Assembly: GCA_039621445.1 (NCBI GenBank)
Contig: CP154954.1
Coordinates: 8,558,634-8,622,633 of the forward strand
Direction of reading: 5' to 3'
Length of the DNA: 64,000 bases
Source of the DNA: Euglena gracilis
Lineage: Eukaryota; Euglenida; Euglenophyceae; Euglenales
Part shown: positions 1 to 11,221 of the stretch, one piece after another
Position numbering within the stretch: position 1 is the stretch's first letter
Layout: every line of letters begins with the position of its first letter
Translations under genes and position numbers: made by a program
The notes under the pieces: model-generated
The model's database searches: none
What the model was told of the DNA's origin: nothing
Seen by the model: the letters and a program-made list of their open reading frames with translations, nothing else

Positions 1-871
1 GGGGCCTCCGGGTCCCCCGTTGACTTCATGGAAGAAGTGTGTGTCGGTCAGGGAACGTCTTAAGCCGGAGGCAGGGTCCAGGATCCAGCCAGCCAGCACC
101 TTTTTTTTTTCATAACCAGCAGCCCCCAACCAGGCTATTGCTATTTGGTTCTGGGTATTGTTATTCCATCCTAAAAGACACCATTCTTCAACATGATCCC
201 GAAAATATCAGGTGGCTTCCTTCCTTAAAATGGGCCGCAAATTGTTTGCCTCACGGTTTGCTATCGCACCCGGACCTTTGCCCTCTGCATGGCACGTTGG
301 GATGAAAGAACCATTCATGACACGGAAAACGACCCCCTTCTCACCCATTTGCTCGCCGCGAGTCAACCCCTCCCGGGGGTTCCTGCGGCCAAAAGCGGCC
401 CTGGCGAAGAGCTCCCCCTCCGCCGCCAGCGCCCTGGATGGCCTGCCCGGCCGCGACTAGGCTGGATTTGAAGGCAGTGCTGATCCCAGGGGGGGGGGGG
501 AGGTGCGCCTGCGTACCTGGCGGGCAGTTGGTGGCCGGCGCAGTGAACAACGTTAGTCCCGCCAGGCTCCGGTCGCCTCCACACAGACAGTCAAAACGGG
601 CAGAGACTAAAACACGGTGCCAGGCCAGAAGAGGGGAGAAAAGGGACCAAACAAACAGCCACAGTGCACACAGGGGGCGTTTTGCCTGCCTGGGCAGGAA
701 ATTCAAGATGGTGTCGGCCCAGAGCCGGCCCCTGGGGGGGGGGTCAGGCACATGGTCAACAGCGCTTGGGCACTCGGCCAAGGCACTTCCGGTGCCGGAA
801 GCCAGGAGACCATTTTGGGCACTTTTTTTTTGGCCCGCGACCAGGCAGGTACCGACCCTTTCTCCTTCCCC

Positions 872-1770
872 CAAGCACCTATGAAATGACTGGGCGTGAC
901 TGGACATGGCTGGGCGTGACTGGCTTTGGGGACCCCCATAGGTGGGGTTCCGTGACTGGGTGTGACTGGGCGTGACTGGCTATTTTTTCGCCACTTTTCG
1001 CCATTTTTGCCCTTTTGGCCCCCTTTGGCCCCTTTTAGTTATTTTGGGCCACTTTTGGCTGCTTTTGCCAACTCCTGACTATTTTTGCCCATTTTGCCCA
1101 CGGTTCACTTTCAGGCCGTTTTTGGACGCTTTTTTGCTGCTTTAGATTGCTTTTGGTCATTTTTATCATTTTTATTAATCTACTTTTGCCACTTTCAACA
1201 ATTTTCTTTTTCGCAACGATTGGCCATCTTTGGACCATTTTTGGCCAGTTTTTGACCACCTATCTTCTTATCTTTGAAATCGAAAGCGGCAAAAACTGGC
1301 CAAAAGCAGTTGAAAGCACCGGAAAAGATGCCAAAAGCAGTGAAAAGCAAAAAAAATAGTGGTCAAAGCAACTGAAAGCAGCAAAAAAGTGGAAAAGGTG
1401 GCCAAAAAGTAGGCAAATTGGCAAATTGTGGGTCAAAGTGAACACAAAAAAGAGGGTCAATTGGCGGCCAAGATGGCCAAAAGTGGCCTCAAAGTGGGCA
1501 TAGAGCAGCAGAAGCAGCCATCAGTGGGCAAAGAAGGCCAAAATTGGCCACAAGTGGCCCAAAAGAAACCAAAAGCGACCAAAAAGCTACCAAAAACAGC
1601 CAAAAGTGGCCAACAGCAGCCACTGGCAGCCAGAAGTGGCAAACGTGGCAAAGAGCCCATCGCTTAAAGTTCGGATGACTGGGATTTGGCGTGACAAGGC
1701 GTGACTGGGTGTGGTTGGGCGTGATTGGGCGTGGCTTAGGTCTGGGACTCTGGATGACCATCGGTGCTTG
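872..1770. mobile_element. Introner-like element, family A, long copy
   Basis: The left end reads CAAGCACCTATG and the right end CATCGGTGCTTG, an imperfect 12-bp terminal inverted repeat shared with the 155-bp element at 42,162. Just inside both ends are repeats of a TGACTGGGCG-type motif, as in the short copy. The middle (about 985-1,655) is a large fold-back region annotated separately. The flanks are C-rich (CCTTCCCC on the left, poly-C on the right), so a target duplication cannot be shown. The element ends about 120 bp upstream of a candidate exon at 1,891. It could be intronic, but no exon was identified upstream. Confidence 0.6.
985..1655. repeat. Fold-back region of TTTTGGCC/GGCCAAAA repeats
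   Basis: The first arm (about 985-1,260) is T-rich with repeated TTTTGGCCACTTTTG-like units. The second arm (about 1,285-1,655) carries the complementary GGCCAAAAGTGGC-like units. The whole could fold into an imperfect hairpin several hundred bases long. A second region of the same build lies at 8,310-8,975. Open frames through it are low-complexity artefacts. Confidence 0.6.
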
Positions 1771-1890
1771 CCCCCCCCCCCCCCCAGGGGGGGAGGGGGC
1801 TCAGTTGTTCCGATCCAGGGCACTCCGGTCCCCCTCCCAGGGGGGGGGGGAGTCGGTCGAATTCCGCCCGGCCCGGACGTCCCTCTCAAG

Positions 1891-1980
1891 GCGTCCGTGG
1901 CCAACGCCCACGAGCGGGCCCTCACCGCCCTCGAGATGGCCGCGGAGTTCTCCCCGTTCTCCACCCTGGTGGAAAGGCAG
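1891..1980 (+). CDS. Candidate exon, unrecognised protein
   Basis: A GC-rich 90-nt stretch, open in phase 0, follows a CCCTCTCAAG acceptor and ends CAG before gccggg, a possible GC donor. The peptide includes ANAHERALTALEM and FSPFSTLVERQ. It looks helical and protein-like, unlike the low-complexity frames around it. No family was recognised. It lies about 120 bp downstream of the family A element. The exon limits are inferred. Confidence 0.45.
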
Positions 1981-2571
1981 GCCGGGGCTTGCCTCCTCCG
2001 GGGCCCCTGGGGTGGTTCCCGCACGCATGTGCCCGGCCATGCCCCCACCAAAAATTGGGCTCTGGCAAAAACCGCTCCCGTGTTTTCATATTTTTCATGT
2101 TTTCATTTTGTGTTTTCATATTTTTTTCCCGTCTCGTCTGGGGTACCCGGCGTTCATCGCCATGCCTGGTTCCTCATTTGGTTGTGATTGCCTGAACATA
2201 AAGGCTGGAAAGGAAAAAGTGCCCCCTCCCTCGGGGTTATCTCTGAGCCACCTCCAAACCTGCAAGTCTTCAACAGAAAGATGCATTGCCATATGTACAT
2301 TTTTGTTGACCGTGTCTAAAGCCTCTTCCTGCAAGGGACAGTCTTGCACACCTCACTACCAGGCTCTTTTGCATGCCAGCTGCGAGCACATCAATTTGTC
2401 ACTTATCTTTGCAACAGAATGCACATTGCAGGTGTAAAATATCAAACTCCAATTCTTTGGAGTTCATTCTTCAGTGGTCTGCTTGACTGCAGAGCCATCT
2501 TCAGTTTGTGGGTTTGGCATACTGAACTGCATTTGCATAGCTTGCACATACCTAACCCAGACCAGCATTTT

Positions 2572-2745
2572 TAACCCCCCTCCCCCCAAATAACCTGGCG
2601 GGGTGCCAGGTAATTGGAACCAACTTTTGGCCCTGCCCCCCTGCCAGGTTATTTGGGCCCTTTTTTCAGCGTCGTAAAGGCGTTTTACCTAAACGGGGGG
2701 TGCCAAGTTGCTGGAACTATCTTTTTTGCCCCTCCCTTGCATCTT
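2572..2745. mobile_element. Partial family C element (AATAACCTGGCGGGG)
   Basis: The segment matches the first three quarters of the element at 47,411-47,643, including AATAACCTGGCGGGGTGCCAGG, the GCCCTGCCCCCC stretch and TTTTTTCAGCG. It lacks the right terminal inverted repeat, so it is truncated or has diverged. Confidence 0.55.
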
Positions 2746-2896
2746 TTTTTTTTAGGATTCTTTTTTATTGCGTTGTTTGGGGCAACATTTTTCGGTCGTG
2801 CTCGCCATACTGCTCCTCAGCTCTGCTCCTCAGTTGGGGGGTCAACACCCAACTCCTGGGCTCCTGGCCCTACGTCAAAAGTGCGGTGGGCAACAG

Positions 2897-2999
2897 TGCC
2901 TGCGGGCGGTGTTTGTCCCGGGGGCGGACATCGAGGCCGTCCTCGCTGCCTTCGCCAACCCCGACAGCCCCATGATGCCGGAGTACCACCAGGCACAGG
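2897..2999 (+). CDS. Candidate exon, unrecognised protein
   Basis: The acceptor is GGCAACAG and the frame is open through FVPGADIEAVLAAF and NPDSPMMPEYH to a GT donor (CAGG|gtgggc, phase 1). The exon is GC-rich against a low-complexity surround. No family was recognised. It may belong to the same gene as the exons on either side. Confidence 0.5.
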
Positions 3000-3109
3000 G
3001 TGGGCCGGAAAGGGCGGGGGATCAGGCGGGGGATGTGTGCATGTCCCTGAACTGGACCCGGTCTCATGGTGGAACCTGGAGCCGTCACTGAACCCCGGGA
3101 CCTAAAAAC

Positions 3110-4060
3110 TCCTGCAATTTCATGTTCTTCGTGGGCCGATATTGTCGTGGAATCACTGTCTTCAGTCAACTATCCTTCCTGCTAGTTTTGCTGATTGAGT
3201 TTTTTTTTTAGTACAAACAGTAGGGGATGACACAAATGTGTTTTTATATGTGGAGAATGTGTTTTGGCTTGGAAAAATGTCACCCTTTGATCCCGACCTT
3301 TATCCATGAGACCAATTTTTTCTCAAATTTTGTAATTTGGACAACAAATTGCATGATTTAGAAACAACATGCTTCCAAAATCCAATCGAAACGCAGCAAA
3401 GTTTAGTTCCATGAAAAAAATTTTACCCCAGAGAAGGTGAAACAACTAAATTATCTCGAGGATGCTCCTGAAGGAATTAAATGCTGCTGGCGTCTTTTTG
3501 CGTTTATTTGTGGGTTTTTGATGTTTTTTTTCTGTGTTTTTTTCCGTCGTTTTTTTTTTTGAGGGTCCAAGTTACCTCACCTCCCGAGGGGTGGGGTGTG
3601 CCATGAGTCAAACTTTTGCGCTTTTTGGAGTGCCAGGCCGGAAGGCCAGGCCAGAATTTTTTGTTCAAGGGTTCTCAGCCGATTTTGGCTGGATTTTGGG
3701 TGTGTGGGCAGGAGGGACCCCCCCCCCCCAGGATTGGGGTGGTGTTTTTGAAAAATGTGAGCATTTGGTCGTGACCTCGTCCCTACTCCTGTTCAGCCAG
3801 CACCTTTTTTCCAGCATGACAGCAAGCGTTTTCTTGAGGAGACCCTGGGGGGGGTCCTGCGTGCTGGCTAAAGAAAAGGTGCTGGCTTGCCCCCCCCCCC
3901 CCCCAGGGCGGCGGGACCAGGAGGGGCGGGTATCCGGCTTGTTTCCGCCCGGGAAAGTGTCTGCGTTCCTGGTACCCGCTGACCTGTGAGGGGGCAGTTC
4001 CCCCCGGGGCAGCACGTGTGTCTGTGGGTGCTCAGCCCGGCCTGCCCTGGGGGTGCCCGG
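3110..4060. other. Stretch without convincing exon
   Basis: AT-rich sequence gives way to C/G homopolymer runs and CCAGCACCTTTTTTCCAGC-type fragments that resemble the inside of the CAGGGG-ended elements. No frame looks like conserved protein. Confidence 0.4.
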
Positions 4061-4068
4061 GGGGACAG

Positions 4069-4214
4069 CCGGCTGTCACTCGGCGACTGGCAGTGCGTCG
4101 GGCCGGAGGGGCAGGCGGTGCCGTACGCGCAGGCGTGGGCCGGCCAGCGGCAGGTCACGTGGGAGTCCACCATCTACGCCCCGGCCAGCCCGGGCTGGCG
4201 CGACCGCGAAACGG
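4069..4214 (+). CDS. Candidate exon, unrecognised protein
   Basis: The acceptor is GGGACAG. The open frame includes LSLGDWQCVGPEG, VPYAQAWAGQ and VTWESTIYAP. A GT donor follows GAAACGG. The mix of Trp, Tyr and acidic residues looks like a folded, beta-rich domain, but no family was recognised. A second frame downstream (VYRVAVLDPTVG) is also open, so the 3' limit is uncertain. Confidence 0.45.
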
Positions 4215-4343
4215 GTCCCCCTCCCGCGTGTACCGGGTGGCCGTTCTGGACCCCACAGTGGGTATGGCGTATCCCCCCCCCCTCGGGTGACTGCTGCTGG
4301 AGAAGCGGTCCGGCCCGTGGAACGCAGGCAGTATTTCTGCAAA

Positions 4344-4445
4344 AACTATATATATATATGTATGTACATATACATATATATATGCACATGTATATAAATA
4401 TTATAAAAATATATGTAAAAATACGTACATGCATACGTTATATAA
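4344..4445. repeat. AT-rich simple repeat (TATG/TA)
   Basis: Runs of TATATATG and ACATATATAT with no coding potential. Confidence 0.8.
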
Positions 4446-4449
4446 ATTA

Positions 4450-5080
4450 AGGTGTGCAGATGAAGTTGTCCGGAAACGGGTGTTTATTGCGCCAGAAAAC
4501 GGTGGGCGGCTTCAGCAGTGCGCTACAGGGCTGGGGGTGATTTTTGAGCGGTGTGGTTGACAGTGCACCCCTAAACCCCAACGTCTCCCATCAGGGGGAT
4601 GAGGACAAATCCTTTCCTGCGCAGCAGGTGGGGCCTCTGGGGTGTGCGCTCTGCCGCCCCACCAACACCAACCACCACTGTGCAGCTGTCGACAGTTCCC
4701 ATTCTGTGTGGACCACTGTTGCCACACAATCATTCCTCCCTTTGGGTATGCTCCCCATTGGGAAACCACCTGAATCCAACTTCCTGGGTGCTGGGCTACT
4801 CTTGTGAACGTTCTTTATATCCTTCTTTGACAGTCGGCCAATACCTGGGACATACTGACAACTTTCGTCCGCTAATGACTAGTTTTTTTCCCCCTTAAAA
4901 TAATATTCTTTTTTTTGTTGAAACCGCAAATTTTCCAGGTAAAAAATCAAGTGCATTGTTACTCCGACCCCTGGTGAGGATTCCAAAAACTTTTCTTCTT
5001 CATATTCCTGTGGGGTCAAAAAAATAGCATTTCCCCCCCCTCCTTTTTCCGGTCTGACCTGGCCTTATTTCCTGCCGGCC
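4450..5080. other. Stretch without convincing exon
   Basis: Mixed-composition sequence without homopolymer structure. The open frames present have no recognisable domain and no consistent splice signals. Nothing is assigned. Confidence 0.35.
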
Positions 5081-5082
5081 AG

Positions 5083-5216
5083 ACTGGGCTGCCCTCGACC
5101 AAGAGGGTGGTGCAAGTGCTGGAGCGGCAGCTCTTTGTCTTCTGTCGCACGCCGGAGGGCACGAAGCTCGTGGTCCAGCATAGCAGCTGTACCCCAGGGG
5201 ACCAGGCTTTGGCATT
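5083..5216 (+). CDS. Candidate exon carrying ERQLFxFC repeat, copy 1
   Basis: A pyrimidine-rich tract ending GGCCAG precedes the exon, and a GT donor follows GGCATT. The peptide contains LERQLFVFCRTPEG and LVVQHSSC. This matches the exon at 16,016, which has EERQLFFFCELPQG and AVVHLSC in the same order and spacing. The agreement indicates a real domain present at least twice, in one gene or in two paralogues. No named family was recognised. Confidence 0.6.
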
Positions 5217-5816
5217 GTGTGTGCTCGACCTGAGTTGCCTTCTTTTCAATTCCCAATTTTAACAACCCAAATTCGTCACAACCAAGTCACCCATCAACCT
5301 TCCCTGGAGAGGGGTTCCAAAATTTTCTTTTTGAAAAATGTGAAAAAGGTTCTTTTCCTCCCTGGTTTGTCCCTTCTCACTACTCTTTGAGATGACCCCT
5401 GGCAGGGCTGAATGGGAAGCCCGGAAGTGGGAGAGGGGGGGGGAATTTTAGCATCTAACAACTTTTGCGGAAAAAGGTGCCAAAATGCCGCCAAAATGCC
5501 AAAATGGCATTATCGGCCACTTTCGGCAAAAAAATTCGACCTGTCGCTTGTGCCTTGCGCCGGGCCGAAAATCGGCCACCCTGACGCCACTGTTTAAGGA
5601 ATGGGAGGGGGGGTCCAAGTCCCATCTGCCCTTACATCAAACTTGGGTCTGAGCCCCCACCTCCCGGGCCAGGGTGGAAAATCCCACCAGGTAAACAGAC
5701 GGCCCGTACCGCCCCAACCCTGGCAGTTTGGGATGGAGTCGACCGTCGGAAATGAGACTCCACCCGGGCCAGCTGACGTGCCCCGCCTTCCACCGCACGC
5801 CGCTGTTGCATGCGAG

Positions 5817-5941
5817 GCGTGCCGCGGCCTGCCGGGGCCCCGTACGGCACGTCGTTCCGGGTGGAGCTGGGCTTCGTGGCCGGCAACGAGCCGCTCAACG
5901 GAAAGGCGGGGGTCGCTCTGGCCAGGAGTGCTCGGGAGGCA
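5817..5941 (+). CDS. Candidate exon, unrecognised protein
   Basis: The acceptor is CATGCGAG. The frame is open through GAPYGTSFRVELGF, VAGNEPLNGKAGV and LARSAREA, and the GT donor follows GAGGCA. It is strongly GC-rich and looks like a beta-strand-rich segment. The family is unknown. Confidence 0.5.
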
Positions 5942-5997
5942 GTGCAGCAGTGGCACCGTCCCACCTCGTGATTCGTCCCCGGTCGTTAGGAGGTGGA

Positions 5998-6120
5998 TAT
6001 TTGTATTTTGGATTATATATTATATATATTTGGATTTTGATCGGATGTTATTCTATATGTTTTTCTATATATTTTTGCATATATTTGTATTTATATTTAT
6101 GTATACATATTACATATTTT
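5998..6120. repeat. AT-rich simple sequence
   Basis: Degenerate TATATTTGTATTTATAT repeats, non-coding. Confidence 0.75.
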
Positions 6121-6669
6121 TCCCTTTGCTTTGACCCTCTTTCACCACTGGGGTTTCCCTGGCCTTTCCTGCTTGCCCCCTCCCTTGGCCTCCTGTCCCC
6201 TGGTGGATTCCCGTCTGTTTGGTGGCTGGGCTTTTCTTCCCCCTCTTGCCTTGTGGTCCCCGTATGGCTTTTCCATGCGTGCGGCATGCGTGCTGGAGGG
6301 GGGGGGAGGTGGCACTCTCCCCGTGGGTTCTGCACGGCTTCCCAGCCCTGTGCCAGCCGCCGCTTTGTGTCTGTCTTCAAGAAACTCTGGTTTCAAGAAA
6401 TGGAACTGCACACCACGTGCCCCAGTTTTCTTTCTCTCCGATCAGTCCTGTAGCTCCGGCATATGACAGCCACGTGCACTTCTTACAGCGGACAGTGATG
6501 CAGCGGCTCATCCGAAGGTGTGCACATAACCTCACCAGGGACGAACATGGGATCTCCAAGTTGATGAAGCACTGACTTTCATGGCACAAGCAATTTGTTG
6601 TGTTTTGTTTGTTGTATTTGTCTTTTTTTTGCCACGTGGCTTCCCTGTACCTCAGGTGCGAAAAGAAAG

Positions 6670-6905
6670 TACCCCCCCCCCTCACTTATAACCCCCGGGG
6701 GTTATAGGATCCTGTTTAGTGGTTGGCCCCGAGGGGGGGGGTTATAAGTGGGGTGGTTACAGCCTTGGCGGTTCTCTTTGCCTTCTCATGTCTTCCCAGG
6801 GGGGGGGGTTATAAGTCACGGTTTAGTGGTTGGGCCCGAGGGGGGGGCTATAAGTAGGGGGGGGGGGTTATAGGATGGGGGGGGGGTTATAAGTGGGGGG
6901 TCGGG
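6670..6905. repeat. GGGTTATAAGTGGGG repeat cluster with inverted unit
   Basis: At least six GGGGGTTATAAG or GGGGGTTATAGG units lie on the + strand, with the inverse CTTATAACCCCC at the left edge. A GTTTAGTGGTTGG(C/G)CCC unit also recurs. It looks like a short inverted-repeat element that has been internally amplified. Confidence 0.55.
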
Positions 6906-7242
6906 TTTAGTTCCTCATAAATTCCAAAAAAAAACGGAGACACATGGTTTGGGTCTCAATCCTGAGTTTTCTTTTAGATCAGTTTCGACCACATTCTTGC
7001 TCTGGTCCACCTTGGATCCTCCCACTAGGTTGTCAGCCCTTTCCAACCAGCCCAACTATTTCAGCCACTGACGCCTTGCCCCCATATGCCCACTGTGCAC
7101 TTGAGGGGCTTGACTTAGGATTTGAGTCAGTGTCAGGGTCAAGTGAAGATGATAACAGATTGCTGATGGATGCAATTAAAATGAGGGTTGGTTACAAGCC
7201 TCTTCCCCGCCCACTTTTGTTTCTGTTTTTTTTGTTTTATTT

Positions 7243-7392
7243 ATGCATTCATTCATTCATTCATTCATCCATTTGTTTGTTTGTTTGTTTGTTTGTTTGT
7301 TTGTTTGTTTGTTTGTTTGTTCGTTCGTTCATTCATTCATTCTTTCATCCATTCATTCATTCAATCATTCGTTCGTTCGTTCGTTCATGCAT
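7243..7392. repeat. Tetranucleotide microsatellite (ATTC)n/(TTTG)n
   Basis: Runs of CATT, then about twelve GTTT units, then TTCG and ATTC units. Ser/His/Phe frames through it are artefacts. Confidence 0.95.
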
Positions 7393-7746
7393 TTCCTTCA
7401 TTTTCTTTTCACTGTGGGCCTTGCTAACTGATGCCAATATCACTTCCGTGACAGCAACATTTTTGTATCATTTCACTAGATTGTATTTCGCCATTTCGAA
7501 AAAACAACCTCCGATCCCCAACTTCTCTTTGCTTAGGATGTTAAACTCATTTTCTTTCAAAAAATTCAATTTTTTTGAAATTCAAAAATCTTTTGGAATT
7601 CAAACAATCATTTTTTTTGCCGATTGATGTTTCTCCAACGAGCTCCCTTGCGGAACCGCAACGGTCTGTGCCAAACGGTTCAAAGACATTTTTCTCGGTC
7701 TTTCACACTGCAACTTCCTCGCAGCTGGTTCGCGTTTCTGTTGCAG

Positions 7747-7910
7747 CACTGCGGGGAAGGAGCTCAACAAGTTCAACGCGCTGCTGATGGAGAAGGCGGA
7801 GGCGGCCACCAAGGAGTATGCCAAGGCGAGCAAGGCCCGGCCATCGTCGGACCGCTCGCCGCACACGCCTCTGCCTGGAAAAGATTTTGAAAGGCACTCG
7901 TTTCTTCAAG
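7747..7910 (+). CDS. Candidate exon, Lys/Ala-rich helical segment
   Basis: The acceptor is CTGTTGCAG and the donor is TTCAAG|gtggca. The peptide includes GKELNKFNALLMEKAEAATKEY and then a Ser/Pro linker (ARPSSDRSPHTPLPG). The first part looks like a coiled or helical region. No family was recognised. Confidence 0.5.
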
Positions 7911-7972
7911 GTGGCAAGATGGGATATAGATCTCAGGGTCCCCATTGTATCGTATCATTGTGGTCGTCGTCA

Positions 7973-8000
7973 TCAGCAGCAGCAGCAGCAGCAGCAGCAA
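7973..8000. repeat. (CAG)n microsatellite
   Basis: About nine CAG units in a likely intron. Confidence 0.95.
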
Positions 8001-8309
8001 CCATCATTATTGAAGAGCACGTGCGTTGTATGAGCTTATGCTTGTGGGCAAACAACAAAAGACAGGGTTTTGCACGCTCGCGTCAGTTGTATCTGTGCCT
8101 CACCCTCCTCAGTTTGTGTGGCTGAGAAATTTTGTCCAGAGCCCAATTGTTGTTAACAACAATTGGGCGCAACACTTGGTTCATTTGGCAACAGTTGCAA
8201 CGTTTACACAATTATTATTGAAAGTGCACAGGAGCGCCTCACACGCACGCACCACAGCACACGTGCACAGAGCACATACATAATGCATTGACCGCTTTCG
8301 GACACCGAC

Positions 8310-8975
8310 TTTTGGCCGTTCCTTTTATGCTTTTGACTGCTTCTGGCCACTTTTGCTGACTTTTTTTGATTCATTTGGCCAACATTGTTGACTGCTGACT
8401 GCTCTTTGATGCTTTTGAGTGCTTTGGCCACTTTTGCCAAGTTTTGGCCACCTTTTACTGCTTCAGACGGTTTTCTTCACCTTTTTTTTTGGCCATTTTT
8501 GCCCACTTGAGGCTCCTTCTGCTCCTTTTTGGCCACTTTTGCCCACTTGAGGCCGCTTCTGTTGATTGTTTGGTGACTTCTGGTCATTTTTGACTGCTCT
8601 TTGGTCCCTTTTGGTCACATCCTTCTTTTGACTTGGTCACCTTTTGCTTGAACGTGTCGAAATAAACAGAAAAACAGGCAAAAGTGGGCCAAAAGTGGCA
8701 AAAAATGGGCAAAAGTGGGGCAAAAATTGGGGGGAAATTGGTAACGGCGGCAATGATGGCCAAAACAACGCAAGCTAGGGAAGACCTTGACCACCATTTC
8801 CTGTGGGCATCGGCTGACAAATGGCAAAGTCGGCCCTCGTTGGCCCTGGTCGACCCTGGTCTGCCCTGGTTGGCCCTGGCCGGAACCACCACCTGAAACA
8901 GCGGCCAAAGATGCCAAAACGACCAAAAGTTGCCTAAAAGTGGCCAAAAACAGATGAAAGTGGGCAAAAGTGGGT
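8310..8975. repeat. Second TTTTGGCC/GGCCAAAA fold-back region
   Basis: A T-rich arm (about 8,310-8,640) with TTTTGGCCACTTTTGCC-like units is followed by an A-rich arm (about 8,665-8,975) with the complementary GGGCAAAAGTGGCC units. The layout matches 985-1,655, but the CAAGCACC ends of family A are missing here. Confidence 0.6.
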
Positions 8976-9214
8976 AAAGACAACACAAATAAAAAATAAG
9001 TATAAATAATAAAACATATGAATAATAAATAAAGTGAGCGAAAGCGCTTAAAATGACACTGTATATCCGTGATGGGTGCTCATTTTTTCATGCTCTTGTT
9101 TTTGTTGGCAAACCCATGGCCGACTATTTGCCGACCAAGGCCGACCAGGTCCCACCAGGGCCGACTATGGCACCGAAATGGGAGGTGACCATAGTTTCCT
9201 GATTGCTGCCCCAG

Positions 9215-9376
9215 CGCCCCCTGGGGACGGAGCGCGTGCCCCCAAAGGTGCGTTCCTCGCGGGAGAACGTCGGCCGGGAGTCCTCCGTGGGGTCCCGCCG
9301 CCGCTCCAACAGCCCGGAGAGCACGCTGCAGACGTGCCTGTCGTTCGAGGAGAGCTCTGTGGCGGAGGAGGAGCAG
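9215..9376 (+). CDS. Candidate exon, Ser/Glu/Arg-rich
   Basis: The acceptor is GCTGCCCCAG and the donor GAGGAGCAG|gtggcc. The 162-nt exon is in phase 0 at both ends. The peptide has SSRENVGRESSVGSRRRS, then LQTCLSFEESSVAEEEQ. It looks like a charged, probably disordered linker. No family was recognised. Confidence 0.5.
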
Positions 9377-9600
9377 GTGGCCAAGCTGCCGCCTTTTTTT
9401 TATCCGCACTTTTCTGGCATGGGACAGACATTGGTTTCAGCCTTTCTTTTGCCAATTTCCAAGTTTGAGAATTTGACCCAAGCAGCGAGCTGAAATACCT
9501 CCTGCTTGTTTGCCTGAATCAGACAATTCCTTGGATATCGAGTGGAAATGACGTTTTCGCAGCCTGGCTAATCCAGGCTCATTGCTTCAATGTCCTTGTA

Positions 9601-10013
9601 AGTACCCCCCCACCCCCCATGTCTAATGACCCCCCTATGTCCAATGACCACCCCCCCGGTCAGAGGACACCTTTTCGGAGGTTTGACCAAATTTTTGGTC
9701 CCGGCGTGAAGCGCCGGGACGAAAAATTTTGCCCAAAAAATTGGCCAAAAATTTGGCCAAAATGCCATTTTTGACACTTTTTGGACAAAAATTTGTCAAA
9801 ATTGCCCAAAATTTTCGGCGCGAAGCGCCGGAAGGGAAATTTGGGCATTTTGGGTGGGTAGGGACCCGGGTACCCACCAACTTTCTTTTGACCCCATGTC
9901 CAACGACCACCCCCCCGGTCAGAGGACACCTTTTTGGTCACTACCCTATGTCCAACGACCACCCCCCCGGTCAGAGGACAGAGGTTACCGGTCATTGGAC
10001 ATAGGGGGGGGGT
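9601..10013. mobile_element. Introner-like element, family B, copy 1
   Basis: The left end GTACCCCCC...ATGTCTAATGACC is the inverse of the right end GGTCATTGGACATAGGGGGGGGGTA. Two short internal palindromes are present, GGCGTGAAGCGCC and GGCGCGAAGCGCCGG. A near-identical copy lies at 53,363-53,785. The left edge reads TTGTAAGTACC, which would make an excellent GT donor. No matching 8-bp duplication was seen at the edges. Confidence 0.75.
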
Positions 10014-10194
10014 AGTTTTCACCCAGAAATCCAAGCCAGCTGTGCTTTTGTCTGTTTTTGGGTACCAGCCGGGTCCAGCCCGGCAGCTGGTAGGACCCCC
10101 CCCCCCCCCCCCCAGGACCCAGCCGGCATTTTTCCCCCAGCCAGCTGCCCCCCCCAAGGGTCCTCATGAAATTCTCCGGCCTGAATAATATGCC

Positions 10195-10408
10195 AGCGGG
10201 TTTATTTGTTTATTTATTTCTTCATTTATTTATTCATGTTCATTTTTTCAAATCATTATCCTTGTTGTTGTTGTTTATTTTTCATATAGTATATATTTAT
10301 AATTATTTTTTTTAGTAAGCAATCATTATTATTATTATTATTGTTGTTATTTGTATTATTATTATTATTATTATTATTGTATTATTATTATTATTATTAT
10401 TATTCTTA

Positions 10409-10447
<39 letters not shown>

Positions 10448-10510
10448 TATTATTATTAATATTAAATATATATATTTTATTTATTATATTAATTATATAT
10501 TAATTTTTTT
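10195..10510. repeat. (ATT)n/(TTA)n microsatellite tract
   Basis: More than 200 bp of TTATTATTATT repeats, with AT-rich flanks. Confidence 0.95.
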
Positions 10511-10515
10511 TGCAG

Positions 10516-10685
10516 AAAGGTTACAAGACAGAAGGCTCATGTGTTCGCCTACCACCAGTCTGCCAGACTGGCGGCCCAGCTTGCGGACGGCGCTGCACCC
10601 GGTGAAGCGGACCCCCCCGGCCCCTCCGCAGGCCCGCAGCCCCAAGCACGGCAAGGGGAAGGGCGTGAGCGTCAGCTTCTCCAAG
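10516..10685 (+). CDS. Candidate exon, frame ambiguous
   Basis: An excellent acceptor (TTTTTTTTGCAG) opens the exon and a CCAAG|gtggtg donor closes it. Two frames stay open: one begins TRQKAHVFAYHQSARLAAQL, the other ends SPKHGKGKGVSVSFSKV. The second half also has a Pro-rich reading. The splice sites and GC content argue for a real exon, but the phase cannot be fixed here. Confidence 0.45.
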
Positions 10686-11221
10686 GTGGTGGCCCGGGGA
10701 GGGGCCGGCCCCCCACCTCCGGGGGCACCTCTGTGGGCGCTGCGCACCAGCCCGGGGGTGCCCAGGACAGGCTGACCTTCAGGGTGTGGCCGACGTCACC
10801 CCTCCCCCCCCCCCCGTGGGCAAAACCTGATTGAGTGGTGGCGTTGCGCAGGGGGTGGGGGAGGCGGTCAGCCCCCCCCCCCTCCCCCCTCAGGGAGTGG
10901 ATGGACCTCCCTTTCGGACGGGGGGGGGTCTGGGAAAGCAGGGCATTCTTTCCAAGCACTTTGGATTATGCGTCACCTATTCCCCCGAAAAACACACGTA
11001 AATTTACGATTTGTCGCATGTGTTGGAATCTTCACAAAATTCTGCCGCGGGGCAGTTGTCACCCCTGTCCTGGTGGGTCCGAATCCCCTCCCGCCCCAAA
11101 AAACACCACCACCACCCCTTTCCCTTTTTCTTGAATGCCGACTGTCTTTGAATTTGTGTCGATTTTTTTTATATGCCGAAATATATATTTTTTCCTGTTT
11201 GGTGGAATGATGGGTTGGGGG

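Noticed and set aside
438-907. Open frames of up to 188 aa at the left edge
   Set aside because: GC-rich, poly-G-containing sequence with several frames open at once and no consistent splice sites or conserved-looking segment.
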